Below are positions 1 to 10,739 of a DNA stretch of 64,000 nt, in pieces (position 1 is the first letter of the stretch; every line of letters begins with the position of its first letter). The notes beneath the pieces were generated by a model. The model was not told the DNA's origin. It did no database searches and saw only the letters and a program-made list of their open reading frames with translations. Source of the DNA: Nyssa sinensis (Eukaryota; Streptophyta; Magnoliopsida; Cornales; Nyssaceae); the NCBI GenBank assembly GCA_008638375.1, contig CM018051.1, positions 5,476,852 through 5,540,851 on the forward strand. The letters are read 5' to 3'. The position numbers and the translations under genes are program-made.

Positions 1-621
1 AAAAGACCTAAATAAGAAATCTTTACCGCAAAAAAGTCCAATGATAAACTTTCATTTTAACACTGTTAAAAAATATTACTGATTAAACTAAAATTACTGT
101 CAAAATATATTCAAAATTTTGACAGTAATCCAAATATACTGTAAAGTGCATAAGACTGATTATTGCATTTTAGAATTAGAATGGTAGTTCAAAAAAGAAA
201 AATTGTTGTTGCGTTAAAAATAATATTTTAGAATTGGAGTGGAGTTGTCAAAATTTGACATTTTTATATTATAAAAATATTAAAATATAACATCAATATA
301 ATAACATTTAGTATTGAAGAAGCAATTAGACATGGGTGAGAATGATGAAGCCTTCTTCTCATGCTCTGAAGAGAAGCTGAAGTTGTTGATCTCATTGGGT
401 GCCAATCCATAGTGGTTTATGGAATTGAACATAAATCTTAGAGAGTGGTGATTGATATTGGAATAATTGTGTGGCGTGAATCATTAATTAAGCATAATCT
501 AAGGGCAGCTAAATGCAATCGTTAAATGGTACTGGATTGAAATTGTATTGACCTAGAGGGAATAACTTCCGAGTTAATTGATATTTGATTTTTTTTTTTT
601 TTTTTTTAATGTTGTGGGACA

Positions 622-777
622 GTCATTCCCTTTGTGGGAAATTAAATTTTATTTTATTTTTTTCCTATTTAAATAAGATTAGGAATCAAAATTTTGTTTT
701 TTGTTTTTTTAATATTATAATGGAGGAGAATTAAGAGAATCTAAAACTCAATGATAAATTTTAAAAAAATTAAAATT
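622..777 (+). repeat. Direct repeat, copy 1 (partner 5504-5655)
   Basis: About 155 bp nearly identical to 5504-5655 in the same orientation. Both begin at TTCCCTTTGTGGGAAATT, pass through TAATATTATAATGGAGGAG and end at CTCAATGATAAATTT. Differences are mainly homopolymer lengths. The pair brackets the small membrane-protein gene and the minisatellite, so it may mark a segmental duplication or two copies of one unknown element. Confidence 0.85.
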
Positions 778-1140
778 GAGTTAATTGATCTTTAAGTCCC
801 TACTAAAGATGGTTAATTAATTGTTTAGAAACAAAAATATAACACAAAATAATATTTGTTTATATTTTGCAAAACATGACTTAAATTACCTACAAAATTT
901 CCATGGACCAGGTGACTACAAGGTCCAAGTCTTCCAATCTTCCTAATTAGCCTTTTATCAAAGATTCGTACGGCCATTTTGAGGTGTATCGCAGAATTTA
1001 AAAGACTAGTCTATTAGATGGAGGTATCATTAGAAGTCGGATCACTTTTTCTACCCTTCCATCCTATGGACGTGGGACCCGTTACTGGCTGGTTTGGTGT
1101 GGATGTTTAGTATGACTTCAGATAAGGGATCAAGTTTAAT

Positions 1141-1351
1141 GTAATACCACTTGTCACATGTGAATTTTGGAATGTAAAAAACTAACCTATTAAGTGGAGG
1201 AATTACCCTTTACTGTAATACCACTTCTCACAGGTGGATTTTGAACATAAAACCTAATCTATTAAGTGGAGGAATTACCATTTATTGTAACACCACTTGT
1301 CACGGGTGGATTTTGAACATAAAACCTAATCTATTAAGTGGAGGAATTACC
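1141..1351 (+). repeat. Tandem repeat, 3 units of about 72-74 bp
   Basis: Units start at 1141, 1215 and 1287 with GTAAYACCACTTSTCAC. Each ends with TATTAAGTGGAGGAATTACC. Units 2 and 3 are closest to each other; unit 1 is more diverged. No coding content. Confidence 0.85.
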
Positions 1352-2597
1352 TGACATCGAGGTTTGATGTGACATCAAACAAAACGTTGAGTCTACATTG
1401 TTACAATTTGTCACAGATTGGATCTCGAGTTCAAAAGACTAGTCTATTAGATAGTGGTATTATATCCATTTTATAAGCTTCAGAATATCCCAATGCTTAT
1501 CCGATGTGGAACAAAGAGTCCATAATATCGATCAATTTTATGAACAAACTTATTTTTATTTTTTAATAGAAGCGATGAAGTGTTACAATTTATGTATTAC
1601 ATTTTAACATGGCATGTGTGTTACAAACTTACAATCTTATCCGATGTGTGTGTATGTGTGTGTATATCCAACCTAACAAGGTTACACTAGAAGAGGCCCA
1701 AGTTTTAATCTGACACATTGAAAAATATTTGTATACATTTTATGACCAAGAACACATGAGGCCTGATGCAAGGCCCAGGTGTAACTAAGTGAGATTGGGC
1801 TTACCATAGGCTAGGCTTGGGAGCATAATAACTATTTATAAGTAGCGCTGCCCATTCGATATTCAGGCCAATAATAATTGTAACCAATCAATCCAATAAT
1901 AAACCAATTATGATTTGTTCATTAAATTTTATTTTATTTTATTTTTGAGTATAGTGATAGGAGGAGGAACTGTTCCATGTGAATGTATTCGCGGCATAAA
2001 GCTTGATCTCTAACCTATTATGCGAAGAGAGAGTTTTAACAACATCATCTCAATATATTCCCATGATTTGTTTGTTAATTAATATATGGACTTAGGGGGA
2101 TTAATTTTTTTTTTTTGATGAATCGATTAATATCTAAGATATGTATTTATATATGATTTTTTTCTAAGCATATAATTATAAAATATAATAATTATATTTG
2201 AGAAATTACAAGTAGTACTATTCATGTATGATTTTATTCATTTTCAAATTACTTCTAAATTTATGGGTTATTTTTTTTCTTAAATCAAGTAAAAATCAAC
2301 ACACCACGACTTCTATAACTACATAAACAGTAAGTCATGCTTTACAAATTATGAATTGCATTCACAAGTATTTAATTAATTTGAAGTCCATCAAAACTTA
2401 GATGGCATTTAATAAGAATTTTGTGCTTGGGAAAAAATTGGAATTTGCATAAAAACTGACTAAATATTTAGAAGAAAAAAAAAAGAATTAAGGGTCCATC
2501 TTTTTAGAAGAATGGCTCTATTTTTTTTCCCTTCCAAGAAGTCCAAAATAATTGAAACTGATACTAAAATATATATTTTTTAAAAAAATGAATTGAT

Positions 2598-2946
2598 AAC
2601 ATACAAGAATGTCATACTAAGAAATCTACATTCTTAAACTTTATGAAGAAAATAATAGAATTAAAAATCATATCATCCCCTGTTGTGAGCTAAAAAATAG
2701 AAAATAGAATCACATCGAGAATTTGGCTTAAAATTTTGCCTCTTGAAAATTTGTAATTGAACTAAGTCAGACTAGTTAGCTTGAGCTTGTGTTTATCGAT
2801 TCCGGGTGCACTGCAGTAGGATCAATCGGTGCATTGCACATCAGACTATAGTCTACCTATTGAACAAAGCTGTCAAGTGTTTATGAATAATTTTTTAGTG
2901 AGCTTGGTTGAATTTTGAGGTGTTTGTGTTGCAGCCTAATAGAAAT
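2598..2946 (+). repeat. Direct repeat, copy A (partner 3721-3998)
   Basis: Matches 3721-3998 over most of its length. Both start AACATACAAGAAT and run to GCCTAATAGAA. Copy A carries an extra segment of about 65 bp around 2790-2860. Copy B fills most of the predicted intron of the membrane-protein gene, so copy A is a duplicate of that intron lying downstream of the gene. Confidence 0.85.
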
Positions 2947-3271
2947 AATGGACTGCCAATTCGGGTAGAAAAAAAATTAAATTTTTAAAAGTCAACTACA
3001 AAATAATCAAACATTATTGTTGGTCTATTTATTTAAAAAGGCCACAAAAAAAAAAAATACAACAAACATGATTAAAACGTTAAAAAAAAAACATGAATAA
3101 CGTACACTAGTGTTCCTTCAAAATCACCAACGAAAGGTTTCAAAGGATATAACAAATGCATTAGCCAAACATTGAATTTCAAATAACTTAACTTGTACAA
3201 ATACATTTTGTATAAAAATAGCAATTTAGTGAGTGAAGCACTTGCACAATCCTCGAAAGGTCAAATAGGAC

Positions 3272-4113
3272 TTATACTGGCGATGCCATTTGTTGCTCAC
3301 TTGAATTGTTATTCTTTAGCACATTGATAATTTTTTCGAATAAAGGTACTTCTTTACAAAGGAATTGGTAGTGCTGATGAATTGTTCGTTGTGTTATCAA
3401 TGCAAAAAGTAACACCCATAAAATGAAAGTGAACCACCCAAAAGGCGGGACGATGACCAGCACAAGCAAGACTGAGGCAAGTGTTCCAAATATGATGCTG
3501 ATGTTGTAGACAATTGCACCCCAATTTGGATTTTGATTACTGTTGAGTATTATTTCAGCCATCAGTGCTAAAACGTAGACAAAAATGACAACCATGAAAG
3601 CGAATATTTTTGCTTCTGCTTGACTACTCTTCGTTTGTAGGATTGCAACCAACACTCCAATAAAAAACATCAGGATACCATGGATTTTGTCGAAAGAATA
3701 GGCCGCCTGTTCACTAGCACAACATACAAGAATTTCATACTAAGAAATCTACAATCTTAAACTTTATGAAGAAAATAATAGAATTAAAAATCATATCATC
3801 TCCTGTTGTGAGCTAAAAAATAGAAAATAAAATCATATCGAAAATTTGGCTTAAAATTTTACCTCTTGAAAATCTATGATTGAAATAAATCAGGCTAGTT
3901 AACTTGAACAAAGGTGTCAAGTATTTATGATTAATTTTTCAGTAGTGAGCTTGGTTGAATTTTGAGGTGTTAAGTTGTGTTGAAGCCTAATAGAAGCCAA
4001 AAAATTTTAAGAATATAAAATCACTAAAAAAAGCTTAGTATAAAACAAGAATAAAGAGAAACAAACCTCCGACTGCAGCCTTGTTCAGAGCTAACATTCT
4101 CACGGTTTTGCAT
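3272..4113 (-). CDS. Small four-helix membrane protein, two exons (predicted)
   Basis: I do not recognise the family. The main exon is complement(3272..3713). It encodes four hydrophobic segments: one around GILMFFIGVLVAIL, one around FAFMVVIFVYVLALMAEIIL, then two before and after PPFGW, ending in a polar tail. The frame is open upstream of the first internal Met to an AG acceptor (GTGCTAG) at 3714. A short exon, complement(4067..4113), starts at an ATG and ends at a GT donor. It joins in frame to give 162 residues. An in-frame upstream ATG at 4284 would add a Ser-Leu run translated from the CT microsatellite; I prefer 4113 because that run looks like 5' UTR. Membrane location is inferred from hydrophobicity. 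The intron matches a repeat lying downstream (2598-2946). No protein family was assigned, and the splice model is my own reading. Confidence 0.5.
3721..3998 (+). repeat. Direct repeat, copy B, inside the predicted intron
   Basis: Partner of 2598-2946, same orientation. It begins about 7 bp from the predicted splice acceptor at 3714 and spans most of the 353-bp intron of the membrane-protein gene. Confidence 0.85.
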
Positions 4114-4142
4114 TTTAGATACTGACTGAATTGATGATTTTA

Positions 4143-4218
4143 GAGAGAGAGAGAGAGAGATGGAGCTTGGTGAGAGAGAGATGATGGAGAGAGAGAGAGA
4201 GAGAGACAGAGACAGAGA
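4143..4218 (+). repeat. (GA)n microsatellite with imperfect units
   Basis: GAGAGA runs interrupted by TGGAGCTTGGT and ending in GAGACAGAGACAGAGAG. On the minus strand this is a CT-rich tract just upstream of the predicted start at 4113. CT-rich 5' UTR patches are common in plant genes. Confidence 0.9.
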
Positions 4219-4252
4219 GAGCAGAGCCTTTCTCACACCTTCCTGGAAGCCG

Positions 4253-4347
4253 GTTTTGCAGTTTAGATCCGCTGATTTCTTCACAACCTTCCTTCTTGTT
4301 GCAGTTTAGAGCCGCTGATTTCTTCACAACCTTCCTTGTTGAGCTTG
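4253..4347 (+). repeat. Short tandem duplication, about 45 bp unit
   Basis: GCAGTTTAGATCCGCTGATT followed by TCTTCACAACCTTCCTT is repeated at once as GCAGTTTAGAGCCGCTGATT with the same tail. The neighbouring GAGCTTGGTGAGAGAGAGAT also occurs at both about 4164 and 4340, so the duplicated block includes flanking GA sequence. Confidence 0.8.
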
Positions 4348-4389
4348 GTGAGAGAGAGATGATGGAGCTTTATAGAGTTGGAACACAGG

Positions 4390-5045
4390 ACTTCCACACG
4401 ACCTCAACACCTCTTTTCCCTGTCTCTGTCAGGACACCTCTTTTTCCTCCTCCAAATTCCGACCTCAACACACCTCTTTTTCCTCCTCCAAATTCCGACC
4501 TCAACACACCTCTTTTTCCTCCTCCAAATGACCTCAACACCTCTGTCACAACACCTCTTTTTCCTCCTCCAAATGACCTCAACACCTCTTTTTCCTCCTC
4601 CAAATTCCGACCTCAACACCTCTTTTCCCTGTCTCTGTCAGGACACTTCTTTTTCCTCCTCCAAATTCCGACCTCAACACCTCTTTTTCCTCCTCCAAAT
4701 GACCTCAACACCTCTTTTTCCTCCTCCAAATTCCGACCCTGTCAGGACACCTCTTTTTCCTCCTCCAAATGACCTCAACACCTCTTTTTCCTCCTCCAAA
4801 TTCCGACCTCAACACCTCTGTCACAACACCTCTTTTTCCTCCTCCAAATTCCGACCTCAACACCTCTTTTCCGACACCTCTTTTTCCTCCTCCAAATTCC
4901 GACCTCAACACCTCTTTTCCCTCCTCCAAATGACCTCAACACCTCTTTTTCCTCCTTAACACCTCTTTTCCCTGTCTCTGTCACAACACCACAACACCAA
5001 CACCACAACACCTCTTTTCCTCCTCCTCCCTGTCTCTGTCACACC
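4390..5045 (+). repeat. Pyrimidine-rich minisatellite, units of 31-36 bp
   Basis: About 17 imperfect units with the core CTCTTTTTCCTCCTCCAAAT followed by TCCGACCTCAACAC or a shortened GACCTCAACAC. Spacer variants contain CTGTCTCTGTCA. The plus strand is almost pure C/T/A with little G. Open frames on both strands here are repeat artefacts, because all carry the same low-complexity peptide. The array lies upstream of the minus-strand gene at 3272-4113, in what would be its promoter region. Confidence 0.9.
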
Positions 5046-5503
5046 TTTCATCCTTTGTCTCTCTTCTCACACTCCAGCTGATTTCTTCAGAAGAAACCTT
5101 CCTTTTTGACTTTGACTAATCGTGAACACCGTTCAACTTAATCGTGATCGTGACCGCATCGCTTATTACTTTCAACCCCAACCCCCGTGCCCGTTACTGA
5201 ATAAGAGAAAGGAATTATATATAAAGCAGTAAAGTTTTGTTTTTACAGCGATGTGGGACAATCACTTCCTTTGTTATCAATATTAAATTATGTTAGGAAA
5301 TTTTTTCCTGCAATATATTATTCTACAATATTTTAAGAAAATTAAAATTTGGTGAGATAAAAGAGAATTAAAATTTTTCATAAATTTTTTCCTACTTAAG
5401 TAAAATTAAAAATCAAAGTTTCATTTAGTTATGAATTTAGTGAAGAAAAAGAAAATCAAAAGTTTCCTTTAGTCATGTATATTGTTAATGTAATAAAAGA
5501 AAA

Positions 5504-5655
5504 GTTATTCCCTTTGTGGGAAATTAAATTTTATTTTATTTTTTCCTATTTAAATAAGATTATGAATCAAATTTTTTTTTTTTTTTGCTTTTTTAATATT
5601 ATAATGGAGGAGAATTAAGAGAATCTAAAACTCAATGATAAATTTAAAAAAAAAA
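5504..5655 (+). repeat. Direct repeat, copy 2 (partner 622-777)
   Basis: Near-identical to 622-777; see that entry. A further partial echo (GTGGGACAATCACTTCCTTT) occurs at about 5253, suggesting more than one round of duplication. Confidence 0.85.
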
Positions 5656-6295
5656 TTCTCAGGCTTCTCACGTCGTCGTCACAAATCAAAATTTTGAGCC
5701 CTCTCGTGTTAGTGTTGCAAATCAACATCTCCAACCCTTCTCGTCATCGCTGCAAATCACCATCCAAGTGCTCGGATGAAAACTTTAAAGATTTTTAAAC
5801 TGGAATTCACTGACTTTACCTTCATGAGTTTGCACCTTTTAGAGCTTTTGTCTTTAAGGGAATTTAAAACTAGACTAGACGGCTTGCCAAGTGTCTGGTA
5901 GAAGATATCTTTTTTTACTGCCACCATCAAAGTTTGTTTCGTTAAAAGGTTATTAAATTTTTGAATTTTGATGCAGTATAAAATATTATGATTGGTTATC
6001 TTGTGTGTTTAGTTAATAGGTATAAACAATAAAGAACAAAAGTTACAACAGGAAAAATATTAGCCTTATTTTTTCATTAATTTGTTGTTGGGCTTTAACC
6101 ATCTGTCCCATTATATGATTTTCTATTGATTCAATTGTTAACAAAGTTTGATTGAAAAAAAAAAAACAAAAAAACTCAATCTGATTCAAGTACTGATTTT
6201 GATAATTGTGACTGATTTATTTTTTTATTTTTAAATCTTCATCTATTTTCATCTAGATTTTTTTTTTCAATTTTTATGAAATGTGTAAAATATTA

Positions 6296-6905
6296 CACTT
6301 TTGGTATAGTGTAAAATTTGTCACTTTTCACAACTTGTGGGTTTTTAATTACCCATTCTTTAAATATATTTTTTTAAACAAATTTTTACAACCTTAAAAG
6401 TCAGTTGTGAGTATCCAACATGTGACTAAACACTTAATAAAACTAATAACAATTGATAATTTTCTCAATTTTTATGAAACTGTAAAAATTTACATATTTT
6501 GGTTGAGACTGAGCATTTCATTGTAAAAATATAAATTTTTATACTTTTGCTGACAAAATGTAACACTTTTGGAATAATTTTTTTTCTTCGTAGTTTCATA
6601 TTGAATATGGATCTTGTTTGATTTATATCGATGTTTAGAATCCAAATATATAATTTTTTTATTAAAAATTTATTTATAAATTCAAGTTATTAAATTTTAA
6701 AGTTTTCAAAAACAATTTGCGTATATTCCTTATTTCACGGAATTAGTACTTCAAGTAACAAGAGCTTGTCTTTTGAAGAATGAACTAATTTAAGAATGTA
6801 AAAATGTTTTAGTCATACAAGATTAGAAGGATTAGGTGGATTATTAAATTTAGATTAGAACCTAATAATAATTTTTATACTTTTAGTGAATTTCTCACTA
6901 AACGA
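6296..6905 (+). repeat. Diverged direct repeat, copy 1 (partner 7640-8255)
   Basis: Collinear with 7640-8255. Shared landmarks in order are TTTTTAATTACCCAT, AGCATCCAATATGTGAC (here AGTATCCAACATGTGAC), AATATGGATCTTGTTT, the TAAATTYAAGTTATT region, and a final AACTAAATGACC (here CACTAAACGACC). Divergence is substantial, so the copies are old. No coding domain is visible. Confidence 0.7.
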
Positions 6906-7639
6906 CCTTTTCTAAGTAAGCATGTTAACCAAATAAGTTTTCTTTAAAATTGTATTAACTATCATCAGTTAAAGAAAAGGTTGGTTTAGTCGTGAATTAA
7001 TTTGATATTTGAGAATTAATTCATTAAAAAGTAGAAAACCAAACGGAGTGTTTTGGGTATGATTGGTTCAATTCTTTTACTTGTCTAATTTGGTTTAATT
7101 TCAATTTTTTTGAGAGTCCACTCTTGCATTTAATTTTAATCCAAACCAATCTTATAGGCTGAGCTGGATGATTTTGAAAGAAGGATCTTTCAAATTAGAC
7201 TCTTGTGACTTTAAATATACTCTTATACTCTTTTTTTTTTTATAACTATACTTATACTTAGCTTCCCCAATGTATGTTGGAAAAAGATATTCATGTTTTG
7301 TTTTTGTCATTTTCAAAGCCTTTTATTTCTTTTTTATGAGATGCCAGTAACACTTAAAGACATTTCAAAGTAAATTGATTTAGAAATTCTTTTTTACTAC
7401 TATTAAGTGCAGCATTCACGATTTATAGAATTGGCCCTTTGAGAGGCCTTTAATATTATGTTAAAAATTAGCTCACTTTTCAATAAAACCTCAAATGAAG
7501 TTTAAATTCGAAAATACTCTCTCTTTCTCTCTTACTCATATTTTTAACTCCATGAATCATCTAATTTTTTATGTGCACTCTCAGTAAATGATTAAGAAAA
7601 GTACTACAGTACTCGCGGTGTTTGAAACCTTTTTTATCA

Positions 7640-8255
7640 AATATTGTGAAGTTCAATAGTATAAAATTTCACACATTTATAATAAGTGTATTTTTAATTA
7701 CCCATGCTTCAAATACTGATTCATTTTTTTACAAATTTTCACACCCTCAAAAAGTTAGTTTTGAGCATCCAATATGTGACAAAAATTCAATAATACTAAA
7801 TACAATTGAGATTTTTCTTAATTTTTATAAAACTGTAAAATTTATACTTTCAGAAAACTGTAAAATTCGCTGGGATGAAGTTTTTCACTGGAAAAATGTA
7901 AAATTTACACTTTTACTGAGATGAAATTTTATAGTTTTGGATCGATTTTTTTCTACGAAATTTTATATGTAATATGGATCTTGTTTAATAAATCTTATTT
8001 TTTAGAGTCTAAATAAATAAATTTTATTAAAAATAGATTTATAATTCATAAGTTATTGAATTTTGAAATATTGAAAAACTTTTTGAAAATGGTATGCCAT
8101 TCACGTGTCTGTTTTTTTAAAGTGATGAATTGATTAAGAATGTGATGATATTTTTGTCATTAAAAAATTGAAGAACTTGATAGATTACTAAATTTAAATT
8201 GAGACCACATGATAAGTTTTATATTTTTCTTAGAATTCTAACTAAATGACCCCAA
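7640..8255 (+). repeat. Diverged direct repeat, copy 2 (partner 6296-6905)
   Basis: Second copy of the roughly 600-bp AT-rich repeat; see 6296-6905. The 100-codon open frame on the plus strand here is probably chance. Confidence 0.7.
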
Positions 8256-9290
8256 AAAAAAAAAAAGTATCATGATTCCCACCAAGAACTTACCCAGTCC
8301 TAATTAGATACTTAAATAGTATTAAATAATGGACAATCAAAACGAAATCAATAAATTTTTTTGACAAGACACTAAACAAAAACCAAGGATAGTGGTCAAT
8401 ATAATAACTCAATAAATTATAAGATCCTGTATATTAAGCAATATTCACTTAAACGGGTGAATATGCATATTATTTTAAACTCAACACGTGTTTAACTAGG
8501 TTACTTATAATTGACTTTTTCTTATTTTTTTTAATAAACCAATAGGAGAAAGAAGAATCAAATTAATGTTAATTATGTAGAGAATGAAGAGAGAGAATCG
8601 GTTCTTATATTATAATTAGCCTTTTATATTCTATTATCTTTAGTCACTATCACTTCTTGACAAATGGAGTCAATTATTATCCAATCTTTTTTGCAATGAC
8701 AAATGGAGTCAATTATTATGTTCTTTTTTTTGGATTGAAGAAATGAATCATTTAATATTTTTTAAATATATTTTAAAGGTTATTTTAATTTAATTAGTAA
8801 AATTTAACGGTGTTAAGATGGAATTTACCGTTTTACTTTTTTTGTAATAAAAATTTTAATTTGAGTCTTTTAGATAAAAAAAAAAATTAAAATTTTATTT
8901 TATGGACTTTTTAGTATTTTTTTCAATTATTTTTTTTTATTTTTTTAATATTAAAAATACAATAAAAAAATTACCCTGTACATGATAATTTCTATATATT
9001 ATATGGTGGTCCCGCTCTATTGCCAGAAAAAAATAAAGTGAGAAAATATATTATAAACATTTCCCTATTATCATTGTTGTTGAATAATATAGTAATGTTT
9101 TAATGTCTATGATGTAATAATATTGTTGGGTGTAAAAATGTTGAGGTGAGGTGGTTAAAATTTCTCATTTATTAAACCTCATATCGTATCACCTCTTGCT
9201 GTACTAAAAGAAAAAAATTATATTGTTTGGGCATTTATTCCGAACTTGTTTAAAGCCTCCCAAATCACCTCTTGTTTAGCGTTTTGGGTG

Positions 9291-9560
9291 CACAAGTGGC
9301 CTCTCCGGCTCTCCCTCTTTGTATCTCGACTCTCTCTTAGAAGACGTGGGCTAGTTTAGAAGCGTCTCACCAGAGGTCAATCTCGAAACCTCCATGGGTT
9401 CTTTCCCCGTTGAGGTATCGATTCCTCTCTATGAATCTGTTTCTCTCTGCGTTCTAAATTTGTGTATAACATATACCTAAAACTAACATATATGTGAAAT
9501 AGATGTACTATAAGCACGCCCCAAGAATTTGCAGAAACTTCATGGAACACTCTCGCACAG
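9291..9560 (+). pseudogene. Possible orphan 5' exon or gene remnant
   Basis: This stretch is less AT-rich than its surroundings. It reads like a short leader followed by ATGGGTTCTTTCCCCGTTGAG and a GT donor at about 9415. A second exon-like segment, AG|ATGTACTATAAGCACGCC, ends at a CAG|GTTAAC donor at about 9559. No downstream continuation was found, and the next kilobases are repeats. It could be the head of a broken gene carried by a repeat, or chance. I do not recognise the encoded residues. Confidence 0.2.
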
Positions 9561-9922
9561 GTTAACAATGTCAAATTACATAGAATCATTAAGGTCATCC
9601 CCTCTCTCTTTCTCAATAAATTATTTATCTTAAATTTATTTTTTGTATATAAAATAAAATAAAATCTTTAAAAAAAAGTTCAAAAAAAGGTCAAATCAAA
9701 CATATTATTAAACGTGTTTTTACAATTCGTTTAGAAGTTTTAGAGAGAAGAAAAGAAAATTAAAAATAAAAGAGAAGAACGGAAAAAAATATTCATCTTT
9801 ATCTTGTTTGATAGTTTAGGAGAGAAAATAAAATAAAGTCATTATTTCTTATTTGAATTCTCAGTATGAGAAAAAAAGAAAACAAAATATAAAAAATTAT
9901 ACTCCTTTTTTTATATTTAAAA

Positions 9923-10013
9923 TTTTTTATTCTTTCATTTATGAGTATTTCGGGGTATTTCAAAAAAATTCATTAAATATATTTCATTTTTTTTTCAAAT
10001 TTCTCTACATTTG
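9923..10013 (+). repeat. Dispersed repeat, copy 1 (partner 12888-12978)
   Basis: Shares TTTTTATTCTTTCATTTATG, ATTAAATATATTT and CAAATTTCTCTACATTTG with 12888-12978 in the same order. The second copy lies directly left of the Tat element. Confidence 0.75.
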
Positions 10014-10058
10014 GAGAGATTGAAGAAGTAAGTTAGACCGTTCAAACTTTTTATTCAG

Positions 10059-10277
10059 CATGCTTGGCGAAGCAAAACAGTACTTGAACTCTCTCAAACT
10101 CTATAAATTACTGACACACAAAATATATGAAATTTTTTTATGAATGAATTCTAAGTGCGGTGGTGTTCATATAAATTCCTTCATGCTTATTTGGTATAGG
10201 TATGAAGTTTCGATTACGTCTGTTCATAGAGAACAAACACAGTTGCTCCCAATGAAGAAGACACCTATTCAGTCAAA
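10059..10277 (+). repeat. Direct repeat, copy A (partner 10513-10736)
   Basis: Starts around TTGGCGAAGCAAAACAG, runs through ACTTGAACTCTCTCAAACTC and GAACAAACACAGTTG, and ends at TATTCAGTCAAA. It is about 90% identical to 10513-10736 by eye. The 235-bp spacer is unique. The spacing resembles a small element with direct terminal repeats, but TG/CA ends and a TSD were not evident. Confidence 0.8.
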
Positions 10278-10512
10278 CTAGAAACTAAAACTGAAAAAAT
10301 AGAAACCTATTTTACAATATAAGAATACAGTAATGGAAATATAAATAACAACACTTACAGAATTGTAAAAACTGAAACAATGATTAAGGCTTGTATTTTA
10401 TACAATATTCTTAAGACGAATTACAGCCCTCGCAGTGGTGCTTATGAGCTCTTGGTTGTACATTTTCCCGGATATAATGATCGAGTACACACAAATGTTA
10501 AGCACTTCAACT

Positions 10513-10736
10513 ATGTGTTTGGCGAAGCAAAACAGTGACTTGAACTCTCTCAAACTCTATGAATTACTGACGCACAGAATGTATGAAAAAATTTGATGAA
10601 TGAATGCTAAGTGCAGTAATGTTTATATAGACTTCTTCGTGCTTGTTTGGTATATATGTATGAAGCTTCAGTTGCGTCTACTCATGAAGAACAAACACAG
10701 TTGTGCCCAATGAAGAAGACGCATATTCAGTCAAAA
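10513..10736 (+). repeat. Direct repeat, copy B (partner 10059-10277)
   Basis: See copy A. Together the copies form a block of about 680 bp that contains no credible reading frame. Confidence 0.8.
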
Positions 10737-10739
10737 TTT

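Larger units (their letters stand above)
1..2597. other. AT-rich intergenic DNA, no gene seen
   Basis: No convincing coding region on either strand. The stretch has long A and T runs. It contains one copy of a dispersed repeat (622-777) and a three-unit tandem repeat (1141-1351), both listed separately. The rest shows nothing I can assign. Confidence 0.6.
5046..9290. other. AT-rich intergenic DNA, no gene seen
   Basis: Very AT-rich with long T and A tracts. It contains the second copy of the 155-bp repeat (5504-5655) and a diverged pair of about 600-bp repeats (6296-6905 and 7640-8255). The open frame at 7622-7924 lies inside that repeat and has no recognisable domain, so I do not call it. 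Confidence 0.6.

Noticed and set aside
4296..5011. Long open frames on both strands
   Set aside because: They lie in the minisatellite and translate the same low-complexity repeat in several frames.
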